The notes: generated by a model from the letters alone, not told the origin. A stretch of 64,000 nucleotides of DNA from Phoenix dactylifera (GCF_009389715.1 NC_052405.1:16312194-16376193); one strand, 5' to 3'. Counted from the first letter of the stretch, positions 34,601 to 46,368 are shown. Numbers and translations: made by a program.

Positions 34601-36100
34601 GATTCTAGAGAAAAATAAGTAACAACCTTAATAGTGTATTTAACTTAATTTACTTCCATAAAATAATATTTTTGATTGGATGGTTCATAAAATTTAAATA
34701 TCCAATTTATATTTGACTCCATGTCCATATTATTAATATCTAATTTATGTTCGTATCTATTTAAAACAAATATGGAGATAATTTTTAGATCAATATATGT
34801 ATATGTATTTGTACTAATTGAAAATGCAGCAGGAGCACCTTTATTGTTAACAACACCATCAAATTTTATTTCAGCCACACAGGAAGGTGATTCTCAGTGT
34901 CTTTCAATTAAATTATGGTATATCTCTTAGCTCTGCTTTAAATTCACATAGAAAACATTTTCACCATAATGTAAATTTCTACATCTACTTCTTGAGGTGG
35001 GGCAACTACTACAATTCAAGCATAGGTTATACCTTGAGCTTCCTTTCAAGGTGGCCATTCCATTCCATCAGGCTAAACATTACATCAACTTGGGTCCATT
35101 CACTTTATTCATCTTAGAGTAGCCATGTCAACATCACCAAAGAGAGTGGTCTACATGGTGCAAGCTAGCCCACAAGTATGAAGCCTCATTGTCATGATGG
35201 TGACTATTTCTAGACGCATGCTTAATCGATGGTATCTTGGCTCGAACCAATTTGGTGCTATGCAATCGGATAGAAGATTCGAGGTCTAGATCGAACAAGA
35301 CTCAAGGCTATCATAAGTTGTACAATGATTTAGATGAAAGATCTAGTAGCTAGAGCTTAAGAGGAGAGGTCAATTGGGCAAAGGACTATATATAAAATTG
35401 GTCGGCGCCGCATCTTACTCACACAATTGAAAACTAGGTTTAGGAGTTTCAACACATGTTAATTTTTGAGATGGAGAACAAAAATGCCATCACCATCCAT
35501 GGGAACGCTTTGACTTGGGAAGCTAATGATGAGCACAATAAGTCTTGTTTGAGATTGTTATTGCAACAAGATACGTATCTCTCTTTATGGCATTGTCAAA
35601 CACGAGGACAGGATGGGAGAAAGAGAAGTTCCCAAAGTGGCACCTTGGGGGTTGAGTAATGGAGTGATTCCTTTTTTCTAATGCAAAGAGAAATGGAGTC
35701 ACTGGACCCTCACCTTATGAACTGGAGCCGATATACACGTTGATCTGTTACTATGCATATAAAATTAATATTGCTGAATCACCAGTGATAGCATCAAATA
35801 AGCAGTATGAAATATATGTTAGGTTTTGTTTGAAATTGCTGTTGGCGGTAAAGCTTTTAGAGCTTTTAGAAATAGAACTTTTCGGAAGTAGAGTTTTTAT
35901 TAAAAGCTATTTGATGTTTGGTAACCAAAATGAGAAAATATTTTAGTGGATATTGTATGGTATTGCATAGTAGAGTAGAATACAACATAATATTATATAT
36001 TATTATATTAAAATATTATTATTTTATATAATATTATTATAATATAGTGTAATATAATATTGAATACTATAGCATAATAATATAACATAATATGATATGA
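31621..36100. repeat. Tandem array of about three diverged 1.4-1.9 kb units
   Basis: Unit 1 begins near 32480, unit 2 near 34300. They match over most of their length (offset 1815 bp near the start, about 1867 bp near the motif GTCGGCGCCGCATCTTA at 33535 and 35400). A more diverged partial unit lies upstream (about 31790-32480), with the same GTCGGCGCCGCAT motif at 32133 and the preceding 'catcaccaaagag' and 'ggtgactagttc'-like blocks. Units end in AT-rich TAATA-type sequence (34060-34300). Short frames are preserved between units 1 and 2 (for example 33020-33250 and 34887-35117), but I recognise no protein. A 200-bp stretch of each unit (32740-32940, 34640-34810) recurs, diverged, at 42480-42720. 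Confidence 0.8.
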
Positions 36101-36937
36101 TATGATATGATATAGTAATGTATTATTAATAGTATAATATTATTACAATATAATATGATTATAATTATAACATAATATATAATATAATATAATATAATAT
36201 AATATAATTGTAATATAATATAGCAATGTAAAATAATATAGCAATGTAATATAATATAATGGACTAGAATCTAATCTAATAATAGATTATATTATATTCT
36301 ATTTTAATAATATTATATTATTATTAAATATTATTATATATTTAATAATAATATAATATTATTATTAAATATTCATATAATATAATATTATATATTATCT
36401 TTTATATTACTAATAGTATATTATAATATTATTATAATAAAAATATCTTACACTATCATAATATAATTAATACTATAATAATAATATAAAATTATGATTG
36501 TAATATTATGTTATATTATGCCTATACTAAAATATAAGAATATATTATACTATAATTATGTATTACTAGAATAATATAATATATTATCCTATTATAATAT
36601 AATACTAATTTATTATTATATTTTATTATATTTATAGTATAATAATATATTATGGTATGACATGATATAAGATGTAGTCGTGAGATTTGTTGGTGGGTAT
36701 TTTAGTAATCAAAAAATTTTATTAAAACCAAAATAGTTTTCCGACATTAGTCACAATACACTTTTCAGAAGAAGCTCCAAAATAGAGTTTTTCTCGAGTA
36801 GACATTTTCAATATTTTGGCAAAGCCAAAACAGTTTTCCGATTTTTTATCAAACACCACTATATTATCCAAAAGTGCTTTTGGAAGGCCAAAAAGTGCTT
36901 TCGAGCCCTCTAAAAGTTTTGCCAAATAAAGCCTTAA
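35818..36937. mobile_element. AT-rich element with imperfect inverted ends (hAT-MITE-like)
   Basis: The left end (GTTAGGTTTTGTTTG...AAAGCTTTTAGAGC) and the complement of the right end (GTTAAGGCTTTATTTGGC...CTTTTAGAGGGC) are related. The centre (35950-36660) is almost pure A+T made of ATAATAT-type repeats. An eroded copy of the left end is present at the same place in the neighbouring tandem unit (33950-34080), so the element was probably part of the duplicated unit. No coding capacity. Family is a guess from the end sequence; target duplication not established. Confidence 0.45.
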
Positions 36938-37260
36938 CAAGCACTCCATTGCAATAGAAACCTTCAAATTAACTGATATCACAATGCCTTCAGGCTATAC
37001 GTATGTAGAATAACTAAAGTATGATATGAGAAATCGAAGATAATAGATCAAACTAATGCCACAGTGCCTTCAGAAAATTAGCAATCCAAGATATTACAAT
37101 TATAGGGTTACATTCCAGCCACACTTCTGGAGCTTTAAAATTAATTACAGTAGTATGAAGCCTCCATCCAAACAACGAGACATAAGGAATTGAATAGGAC
37201 AACAAAGCCTTGCCACCAGCTCTTATAAAGTAGCTCTTGTTGTCACCAAGATTCGCCGTC

Positions 37261-37413
37261 TCGGTACCGGATTCCGTACCGGTGCTACACTAGCACAGTA
37301 TCGGTACAGTATGATACGAATTTTTTTTGGCACACCGACATCCGTACCGATTACCGGTACCAAACCAGTATGTTACAGTATATGTCCGGTTGGAGCTGGT
37401 ATGATGTACTATG
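37261..37413. mobile_element. 153-bp palindrome-rich GGTACC element with 6-bp target duplication
   Basis: A compact block full of GGTACC/CGGTACGG palindromes (TCGGTACCGG, CCGTACCGGTGC, ACCGGTACCAAACC). It splits the LINE RNase H reading. GCCGTC is present on both sides (37255-37260, 37414-37419), and joining across it restores an IIRDG-type RNase H reading. Its own ends are not convincing inverted repeats. Non-coding. Confidence 0.6.
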
Positions 37414-37763
37414 GCCGTCACGAATTATAAATCTAGCAGCTGCTTTGTTTGTGGTTACAGCAGCATCACAATTTACTTTTAAGGTTCCAAAGAAGGGGGC
37501 AGTCAGAACATACTGTGATTAGATGAGCTGCCATTGTTAAGCAGCTAACAGCTATCTCAGTTCCTCAACGGAGTCTTGAAAATAAGTTAGAGATTCTGCA
37601 GTATGTATCTAAGTGCAAAAGATAGGAATAGGCACTTCTTACTAACTAGGTAGGGGACTATGTGATATTTTTGAAGGATCCTCTCATCTTGAGCTGTCCA
37701 AATCAGCCAAGCTACAATTGCTAGCTAAGTTCAGTACTCCTTTACTCAGTTGCAGACAGAAGA

Positions 37764-37830
37764 TGTAACAATCCAGAACTTCATCCAAAATGGCTAGCTG
37801 GAAGGTATTAGCCCGCATGGATCCTCACTG
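37764..37830 (-). mobile_element. Internally deleted family-1 TRIM LTR
   Basis: Begins TGTAACAATCCAGAACTTCATCC, like the inverted family-1 LTR, runs to GGAAGGTATTA, then jumps to GCCCGCATGGATCCTCACT, the other LTR end. About 70 bp of the middle is missing. It lies inside the degraded LINE. Confidence 0.7.
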
Positions 37831-38410
37831 AATATTCACAAGACCAGGCACATTTCAACTGCCGCCAACAACTCGAAGCAAAAGAGCATCCAATAACCAC
37901 ATAACTCACAATACATATGCTCATCACCAGTGATTCCCTTTCTAATTAACACATCTTTACATGGTAATTTATTTCATAACAATTTCTACCAAAAGAATTT
38001 GACCCTCACAGGCACTTTAAATGTATATATCTTTAAGGGAAATCGATCGTAGATAATAGGCCCACAATCACAGATTTCTTCTAAATGGTAGAACAATATC
38101 GTTGTTTAATATAGGATGATGACCAAGATCTAGTAAAACAATACTTAGTTGAAACTACTTTGGCCCAAAGGGAATTGGACTTAGTAATGATTTGGGCAGC
38201 TAGCTTACATAAAAAGGCTTTCCTTCTACTATCTAGTGAAGGTATTCCAATCCCTCCTTGATTCTTTGGTGTACATACAGTTTCCCATGCAATAAGATGG
38301 AGGCCCCTTTGTTCTATAGAGTGGCCCCAAAGAAAAGCCCGATATTTTTTTCGAACTTATTAAGGATAACCATGAGCACATGAATGCATGATAAGCAATA
38401 GAGAGGGATA

Positions 38411-38521
38411 GATGATGCTTTTGCGACGTTTTAAAAAACATCGGTGGAAAAATTACCGAAGCTTATAAGCGTCAGTATAGGTTTTAAAAAGCGCCAGAAA
38501 AAAGCAAGTGTTTTTGTAGTG
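38411..38521. mobile_element. CACTA terminus fragment in the LINE
   Basis: Ends in AAGTGTTTTTGTAGTG (an inverted CACTA terminus) and contains CTTATAAGCGTC and GACGTTTTAAAAAACATCGG subterminal repeats like those at 13813 and 17480. The other terminus is not recognisable. It separates two LINE coding segments. Confidence 0.7.
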
Positions 38522-40435
38522 CCAGTGATAGAGCCTTCCATTGCCGGTTTGCAATCCTAGCTGCCATCCTTTTCTTAAGAAAGATAAAATCCGCCAAGCT
38601 TAGAGGTCTTCTTGACAAAGGAATTCCGAGATATTTCCAAACCCCTTTATTTTCTTTCGTTGAAAGAAGTCTATGGATTTGAGTTTGGGTAGAACTTCGA
38701 GTGGCCAGACATCACAGCATGAGGGTGATGTAGGTTCTTTTCCATAACTCGGGCATCATAGCAAGGCCAAAAAAATATTGAATGGCTTGAATTACCTCTT
38801 GTTTGATTAAATACCAAAAATGTTGAAAGAAGAACATTGGAAAACCATCCTGCCTAGGAGCCTTGTATAGGTTCATACTTTTAATGGCTTCTTTGATTTC
38901 ATCCGCTGTCATGGATTTTGTTAAATTATCATTTTGATCATCTGAGACCATCGATGAAATCATAGGAAGATCCATTTCCTCCACATCAAGTTGACTTGCC
39001 TATTGTTGTTGAACATAGTGAGGTAATAGATTGCAAATTCAATTTTGATCTTCTACCTTATCTCCATGATGATTCTATAACATTGATATTCTATTCTGCC
39101 AATCAGTGGAGAATGGTGGACCTATGAAAAAAATCATATGTTCATATCCCCTTTCTTCAACCAAGTGGCTCGAGATTTTTGTCTTCAAAACATCTCTTGC
39201 AGGTAGAGATTTTTATGGTATACCTGTAGAAGTGGCAGGAGATGCAAGTGTTGTTGCTATGTAAGTCCAGCTTGCTGCCCTTTCAACATTTGTAGTTGAT
39301 AGATTTGATCATATAATTGCTTCTCCCTTCTAAATATATTACCAATGTGACTCTTCTACCATGTGATAGCTCTTCTGGTGTTGCCTTCATAATGCCATGC
39401 TTCATGCTTGTCACACGACATCATGAATACCTTCTGTGTACGACCACATTTTCTTAAAACTAAAGAGCACGGCTCCTCGAGAATTACTGTTCGATACAGA
39501 TAACATAATAGGGCAATGGTCGAAGCAAATATGGTAAGATGAGAAACTTTAGATTATGAGAAAAGGCTTAGCTAGTGATCTGAAGCAAAGGCACGGTCCA
39601 GTCTTTCCCAAACTCTAGCCAGACGTAGTCTGTTGTTGCATCAAGTGAAATTTAGTCCTTGAAATCCTAGATCAATGAGACCAGTCCGACGAAGGAAAAA
39701 CCTAAACTCTCGGATATTCCGATCCACATGAAAAGGCATCCCCCTTGTTATCTTCAGCATTCACTATGCAATTAAAGTCCCCTATGAGAATTAATGGCAA
39801 TTTTAAGGACATAACTGACCTTGCTTCCACCCATAGTCCTCTATGCTCAAGCCTACAAAGTACTAGCTAAGGCAGCCCCCAAGATCCATGTAGGCTTATG
39901 GTCCTAAGATATCATTCCAAATGCCACCTACCTATTTACATGTGTGAAATTGATACTACCCATTTCCTTGCACCAGGTCACAATTATACCTCTAGAAAGG
40001 CCCAGATAAGAAATCATATAGCTGTTCCACACCTGTCCCATGAACCTGTGAACTCAATTTAGAGTTTGTTCAGAAAGTCTAGTCTCCAACAAGCAACAAA
40101 TATCAGAATTATTTTGCTGAATTAGAGATCTAGTATAATTTACAGAGGGGGCTTTTGCTGCTCCCATATAATTCCATGCATGTTAAAATATTCATGATTT
40201 AGATACTATTTGATGCGATTGATCAACTGTGCAAGATGTCAAAAATAGACTGACATCCAACTTCGCAACTCTACTATTAGTCGAGGATTTCTTTTCTGAA
40301 ATGTGCTTGGACCCACCTTCATGAGCTGAGATGCATCCAAGCTTATGCTGCAGTTGCATGAAATAGGTTTTATGAGTTTTAATTATTATCTTGATCAGTA
40401 GTCTGGGCAGCTTCCACCATTGGCTCTAGATAGTC

Positions 40436-40874
40436 TGTGAGGACCCGTACGGGCGTGTGTTTAGTCCCACATTGGTTATTCGCTGGGTAGATCTTGGGTA
40501 CTTATACAGGATCAAGGAACCCAAATAATACCTTCCGGCTAGCCATTTTGGGTGAGATCCTAAGTTGTTACAAATGGTATTAGAGCGGACCTGGTCCATA
40601 ACCTATGTGGACTAGAGGACACTGCAGCACGGATCCATTGGGGCTGATCACGGGCCGATCATGGTGTTTGTGATTAGATTTGAATAGATTTGAACCTTTA
40701 GCCTGATGAGGACGTTGAGGCTTGAACGGGGGGAGTATGTGAGGACCTGTGCGAGCGTGTGTTTAGTTCCACATTGGTTATTCGCTGGGTAGATCTTGGG
40801 TATTTATACAGGATCAAGGAACCCAAATAGTAACTTCCGGCTAGCCATTTTGGGTGAGATCCTAAGTTGTTACA
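40436..40874 (+). mobile_element. TRIM family 1, copy B (complete, with target duplication)
   Basis: 439 bp. LTRs 40436-40572 and 40738-40874 are each 137 bp, starting TGTGAGGACC and ending GTTGTTACA, and differ at about 7 positions, mostly transitions. The primer-binding site TGGTATTAGAGCGGACC starts at 40575; the polypurine tract AACGGGGGGAG precedes the second LTR. The internal 165 bp has no coding capacity. The flanks TAGTC and TAGCC are a target duplication with one change. Inserted into the LINE just 5' of its second open reading frame. Movement would need enzymes from a full-length element. Confidence 0.93.
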
Positions 40875-41265
40875 TAGCCAATTGACTTGCTACAGCCACT
40901 CCAACTAGCTTCCTGACCTCTTTACAAGAACTTTGCTGCTTTGAAATATTAGCACCTTGGCAGCTAGATTCCTCTAAGACCAACGCCTTTGTTTGAGGTG
41001 GGGACTCGAACCTAGATGCTCGATGAATCTCCAGATGTTTAGGCAGAGATCGTTTCCTCTTCTCCTTCACTTCCTTAGTCCCAGTTGATACCATTGTAGC
41101 CATCAATGACACCATGATTTCCATCTGGTAAGGGATCTGTGACTCCTTGGAGTGGTCACTCATCAAGGGAGCATATCTGGAACTAGACCTTGCTTCCAGA
41201 GCTGTATCAGTACCTGTAGGTGGTGTCTTTAGTAGGGATTTCTTCATGGTCTTTCTTGGATCCAA

Positions 41266-44200
41266 AATCTTGACCTACTTTCTGTGACTTGGTCCAGCCA
41301 AAAAGCATGAGATGATCTAGAATTTAGTAGAGTAAATATTTTGGTTCTAGCTCATGAATTTAGTGCTTCATTGTTTTGTGGACTCCATATATACATAGCG
41401 GTCTGATACTGTTATTATGCATGTAATTTTGTATTTTTATATTAGATTTTCAGAACTATGCTTTCAATTGTAATAATATTGTATAAAATAATATTTAGTG
41501 TGCAATTTTTGTAATAAGATTATTTAGTCATTAGAAGCCATTAAATGTTGTTATAAGTGTTAAAGGCAACTGCACAATGCAGCAATAAAACGTATAGTAG
41601 GGGTTTTGGAGTTTCTTTTAGGTTAAAATAGTGGTGGATTCATATGTCAACAGTGAATATATATTCCATAACCATGGAATAGCCATGATAGTGCTAAAAT
41701 AACCATGGTCTGGGCTAAGAGCTTAAGATCAAATCCTACAATATTCCACTCAATTTCTTGTTATATATATGATCCTTTCCAAGGAGGTGGAGCCATATGA
41801 TTTCGATTCTCTCCACTAGTTGGGTGCAGCAAGTGATTCGGCCAAAACCACTAGACATTCTGGGTTTAGTCAAGACGTAGGGAGTATTATTAGTAGCAGT
41901 TATTGTTGTTGTTGTTGTTGTTATTCATTGTTCTTCTTGTTGTTGATGATGATATTAAGAGAAAAGAGAACAATCAAAGGCATGAATGAAAAATTAGATT
42001 TAGGTATGAACTTGATCATAATCAATGCTGTTGGCTAAGAGGGAGAAGCTTCCATATTGCTTGCAGGTTTTTTTCTTTGGATACACTGGCTAGAGGAGAC
42101 AATTAAATGGTGAATTAGAATAGGTAGAAGATGTATGAGGATAGAAATAGATGGGCACTTGCTCCTTTCTAGAATTGTTGGTGATTCATGGAGGCTACTT
42201 AGTGGGTCTCTTATTTGTCAGTCCGATGGGCTTTTAGTGGGCTAAAACTATCTCTCTTCCATGGCCTGCCTTTATAAATCAGTATTTTAGGGTGAAATTG
42301 GATCGAATAATTTTTGTTTGAATCTATTTTATATCTGAAATGGATACAAATTTGAGCATCTGACTGATATCTATACATGTATGAGTCCACCAATGACAAA
42401 TAGATATGAATGGAAAATTATCCTATCCATATCCGAATATCCGAATCTGTTTTTATTCTTATTTAATTTTTATAGCTCTTATAAATTTTTAAGGAAAATA
42501 AGTGACTTATCAATTTAATGAACCTTCCATTCAACAATATTTTTGATTTGGTAGCTATAGAGTTTAACTGTCCGACTTACTTGTATTTATCAATATTTAA
42601 TTTATATCCAATTTATTTGAAACAAATACAAATATGCATGTGTACTTGCTAAATCAAAAGAAGATATAGATTTGGATAGTTTGATATCTGATCCATTTTC
42701 ATTCCTACAAGACTTTCAAGTAGGAATGCAAATAGGTCAGATCAGACTGGGGCATGAGTGACCCAATCCGACTTGATTTCTTGTTTGGATCTTAATGTTG
42801 GATTCGAACCCAACCCAATAGAGAATTGAGTTAGGTCGCGTCAGGTCCACACCAAAAATTTTGACCTAACGGATCATTCGGGTTGGGTTAGATCGATGTA
42901 TAACCCGTCCAAACCAAAAAAATTTGGAATTAGGCCAGGTTCGGATTGGGTTCCATAATAACCATCTCCTTTAACTTGTTTGAAAGATTAAATATTTGAG
43001 TGAATTTTATATAAAGGATTCATGAACACGCCCACAACAAAAACGAGATTTTAAACTTTAAAAGATTCTGCTGGGCAAATCATATGCCTAAAATTCCATA
43101 ATATTTGGTTGCTGATAGTGTAATCAAATACAAACTCCAAACAAGCACATGGATTAACACAGTTCGGACATGTAGCCTTATCAACACCAAGTTCTCTATC
43201 TGAAGACAGTTATGTTGTCACATTCATATACAAAGAAAGAAGTGAGCTAATGATAGAAGTGTCTCATCAGGTGTCTGTTCCTTTTTGTTCCTTTCTGTAA
43301 CAGGGTTATGTACCCTCTGAAGCTGCAACAAAAAAAAAGAAGCCTATGCCTTCCTCAGTGGAGACTGCATTAAATACATATGAACTTTTGTTAGATGAAG
43401 TTGGGAGATCAAGCAAGAGGCAAATATGGAAGCATATGTGGACTCAGTCAGGAGTGAAGAGAGTAGAGATGGAGTCATGGAGTCAGGTAGGGAGGGTAGA
43501 AAACGACTTAACCACCCCTATGGGTCCCAACGGTATACCAAATTCAAATTAGGTCGTGTTATTGAGCAGAAGATCTAAAATTAACTCAGAAATCAAACAA
43601 ATTAGGTTAGATCGGAATTTAGTAAATTCAAACTCAATCCAAAAAATAGAATGAGTCTAATTTTAGAATTTGAATTGGCTCTACGGATCCTTTAAAACGG
43701 GTTGGATCAGGCCTGAATGGGTTGGATCAGGTTGAATTACGGATCAATCGAATCCACTTGCAGCGTTACTTTCTGAGTCTTTGGAGCAAATTTGTAAAAG
43801 AGAGTGCTGCTCTTTCTGAGTAGGGTTTTGAATTGTTGCCAAAAAAAAAAAAAAAAAAAAATCAAACCCTGAACCTGACCTAAACTCTATTAGTCCAGGC
43901 CCAAACGACAACCTGCTTCAGTCGACAACTTTGGGCTGGGCCCATGTCTAACCTGATGTGTACGTGGTCAACTTTGGCATATATATATATATATATATCG
44001 AGAGGAAGGGCGGTAAATCTTTCGCAACGCAGTAAAAATCATGGAGTAAATTATAAATCAACGGTAAGAGAGGGAGAGACACTACTTGGCGTAACGAAGA
44101 AGCATTCAAGCCTGACAAAAAAGAAATCGCACTCCTTCGACGGTGGAATCCGCGATCTTTCTCCTCTTTCTCCCTTCCACCAACCTACCCCTAATCCAAA

Positions 44201-44319
44201 CCCTAATCTTTTCTTGCCCCCCGCTCTCTCTTTCTCTTTTTCGATCCGGTTGTCGGACCCCTGCAAAACCCTAGTCCAAGGCGGAGTTTATCCGATCGCA
44301 GAGGCGGAGGAGGCGGCAC
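41266..44319. other. Intergenic DNA and EXO70F upstream region
   Basis: No gene seen. It includes a TTG trinucleotide run (41902-41925), dispersed repeats (42290-42990), a run of A (43841-43861), a TA run (43979-43998) and, just before EXO70F, a C/T-rich leader (44150-44280) typical of a 5' UTR. I could not single out a TATA box with confidence. Confidence 0.55.
42724..42990 (+). repeat. Dispersed non-coding repeat (GGGTCGGGTT type)
   Basis: Shares, in inverse orientation, a run of matching blocks with 62340-62560: a start like 'gcaaataggtcagatc', 'catgagtgac', 'aacccaacccaatagag', 'tcaggtccac' and 'aaaaaatttgga'. Shorter related pieces occur near 43680-43760, 53920-53985, 50940-50985 and 61445-61540. 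Probably an old, non-autonomous transposon family; termini not resolved. Confidence 0.6.
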
Positions 44320-46368
44320 ATGGCAGCGGCGGCAAGGGTGGACGGCCAGGAGAAGGTGATCGCGGCGGCGCAGCACATCGTCAAGAGCCTCGCCACCTCC
44401 AAGAACGCCGCCGAGGACATGATCCGCATCCTCTCCGGCTTCGACAACCGCCTCTCCGTCATGAACGAAGACCTCTTCCCGCCCGCCACCGACGACTCCC
44501 ACTCCGCCGCCGCCGGCGACGCGGGCGATGCGGAGCCCTCCGAGGCCGAGGCCCGCCTCGACGCCGCCGAGAAGGTCCTCCTCCGCTGGGACCCCTCCTC
44601 CTGCGACTCCCTCCTCTGGGAGGCCCCACCTGAGGAGATCGCCGACTTCCTCGCCGCCGTCGACGAGGTCATCTCCTTCGCCGCCGGCCCCCAGGTTTCC
44701 CCCTCCTCCTCCCCCTCCTCCGCCGCCGGCGACCTCCGCTACCGCGCCGAGAGCGCGCTCCAGATCGCCATGTTCCGCCTCGAGGAGGAGTTCCGTTACC
44801 TCATGATCCAGAACACCGTCCCCCTCAACGCCGACGGCCTCCACGGCTCCATCCGCCGCCTCTCGCTCTCCTTCGCCTCCGACAGCGGCGAGAACATCGA
44901 GGACTTGGAGGGCTCCGTCGAAGAAGAACAGCAGCAGCCACAGCAGCAAGAGGGAAGTCCCGAGGACAGGAGTGGAAGCAGCCTCTCGGACGATCGCAGC
45001 GTAGATCTGATCCGCCCGGAAGCCATTGCCAGCCTGAAAGAGATCGCCGACCGCATGATCTGGGCCGAGTACGGGAGGGAGCTCCGCCAGGTGTACTGCA
45101 CAGTCCGGCGTGACATTCTCGACGAGTGCCTCATAATTCTCGGTGTCGACCGGATGAGCATCGAGGAGGTGCAGAGGATGGAGTGGCGGATGCTCAATGA
45201 CAAGATGAAGAAGTGGATTCAGGCTGTTAAGATCGTCGCCAGGGTTCTTCTCATGGAGGAGAGGCGGCTCTGCGACCAGATCTACGCTTCCTGTGAAGAG
45301 CTGAGGGAGCAGTGCTTCGCAGAGACCGCCAAGGGTTGTGTCATGCAGCTGCTCAACTTTGGGGATGCCATCACTATCTGTCAGCGGTCATCGGAGAAGC
45401 TTTTCCGGATACTGGACATGTATGAAGCTCTTGCTGATGTGATGCCGGACCTGCAGGCCTTGTTCCCGGCAGACTCGAGGGAGCTTATATGCGGCGAGGC
45501 TGAGGGGATTCTGAGGAGGTTGGGAGATGCTGTGAGGGGCACTCTTTTGGAGTTTGAGAATGCAGTTCAGCGAGAGTCATCTCGGAAGCCAATGCAGTCC
45601 GGTGAGATACATCCCTTGACACGGTATGTGATGAATTATGTGAGACTGCTGGTTGACTATAGTGACGCACTGAATTTGCTTCTGGAAGACGGTGGAATGG
45701 AGGGTGGTGCAGATCAGGATCGTTCTGCATGGGGTGAGAGTGATGATAGCAGGTATTTGGGGAGTATGACTCCATTGGGCAGGCGTCTCCTGCTGTTGAT
45801 CTCTTATTTGGAGTCTAATCTTGAAGAAAAATCGAAACTTTATGAAGATGCTGCGATGCAGTACATATTTTTGATGAACAATATACTTTATATAGTTCAG
45901 AAAGTGAAGGATTCTGAGCTTCGGAGGCTTTTAGGAGACCATTGGATACGTAAAAGACGGGGCCAAATCCGGCAGTATGACACGAGCTACCTCAGAACTT
46001 CCTGGACCAAAGTGTTGTCTTATCTAAAGGATGATGGATTTGGAAGTGGGAGCGGGAGCTCTAATAGTGTTTCCAAGATGGCTCTCAAGGAAAGGTTCAA
46101 GAGTTTTAACTTGGCATTTGAAGAAATATACAGGGTCCAGGCAACTTGGAAGGTTCCGGATCCCCAGCTTAGAGAAGAACTGAGAATATCTATATCGGAA
46201 AAGGTCATCCCTGCATACCGCGCATTTATGGGAAGGTTTGGAGGTCAACTGGAGGGGCGTCATGCAGCAAAGTACATAAAGTACACTCCTGAGGATTTGG
46301 AGAATCTGCTGCTGGAATTGTTTGAAGGGTTGCCTGGGCCAGCAAACCATCCAAGGAGAAAGCCTTAG
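44320..46368 (+). CDS. EXO70F: Exocyst complex subunit EXO70, F clade
   Basis: Intronless, 682 residues. EXO70 binds membrane phosphoinositides and tethers secretory vesicles to the plasma membrane as part of the eight-subunit exocyst. The N-terminal helix region (KVIAAAQHIVKSLATSKNAA, SGFDNRLS) is followed by AEKVLLRWD and then MIQNTVPLNADGLHGSIRR, a signature I associate with the EXO70F clade. An acidic, Gln-rich linker (about 200-213) follows. The C-terminal EXO70 domain (about 250-660) includes VQRMEWRMLNDKMKKWIQAV, AKGCVMQLLNFGDAI, EIHPLTRYVMNYV and the YTPEDLENLLLELFEG end. Plant EXO70s are usually single-exon, as here. GC is very high in the first 600 bp and drops downstream. Some cereal EXO70F members are immune-receptor targets, but nothing here shows that role. 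Confidence 0.95.
   Translation: MAAAARVDGQEKVIAAAQHIVKSLATSKNAAEDMIRILSGFDNRLSVMNEDLFPPATDDSHSAAAGDAGDAEPSEAEARLDAAEKVLLRWDPSSCDSLLWEAPPEEIADFLAAVDEVISFAAGPQVSPSSSPSSAAGDLRYRAESALQIAMFRLEEEFRYLMIQNTVPLNADGLHGSIRRLSLSFASDSGENIEDLEGSVEEEQQQPQQQEGSPEDRSGSSLSDDRSVDLIRPEAIASLKEIADRMIWAEYGRELRQVYCTVRRDILDECLIILGVDRMSIEEVQRMEWRMLNDKMKKWIQAVKIVARVLLMEERRLCDQIYASCEELREQCFAETAKGCVMQLLNFGDAITICQRSSEKLFRILDMYEALADVMPDLQALFPADSRELICGEAEGILRRLGDAVRGTLLEFENAVQRESSRKPMQSGEIHPLTRYVMNYVRLLVDYSDALNLLLEDGGMEGGADQDRSAWGESDDSRYLGSMTPLGRRLLLLISYLESNLEEKSKLYEDAAMQYIFLMNNILYIVQKVKDSELRRLLGDHWIRKRRGQIRQYDTSYLRTSWTKVLSYLKDDGFGSGSGSSNSVSKMALKERFKSFNLAFEEIYRVQATWKVPDPQLREELRISISEKVIPAYRAFMGRFGGQLEGRHAAKYIKYTPEDLENLLLELFEGLPGPANHPRRKP

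Larger units (their letters stand above)
37020..41265 (-). mobile_element. Degraded L1-type LINE, minus strand, with three later insertions
   Basis: Read on the minus strand: ORF1-like C-terminus (41265-40875; SSSRYAPLMSDHS, basic and Ser-rich), endonuclease start with SDICCLLETRLSEQTLN (about 40110), RT fingers TADEIKEAIKSMNLYKAP and DGFPMFFFQHFW (38984-38712), then a deletion removing the RT palm (no YADD). The post-RT part follows with KYLGIPLSRRPLSLADF (about 38600) and FLWGHSIEQRGLHLIAWETV (about 38330). An IWTAQDERIL linker (about 37690) and RNase H VNCDAA (about 37480) and FKAPEVWLEC (about 37120) complete it. Many stops and frameshifts, so it is dead. Inserted in it are the TRIM at 40436, the CACTA end at 38411 and the small element at 37261, plus a TRIM LTR piece at 37764. 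Confidence 0.85.

Noticed and set aside
44203..44949. 248-residue minus-strand frame over the start of EXO70F
   Set aside because: Shadow of the GC-rich EXO70F coding region.
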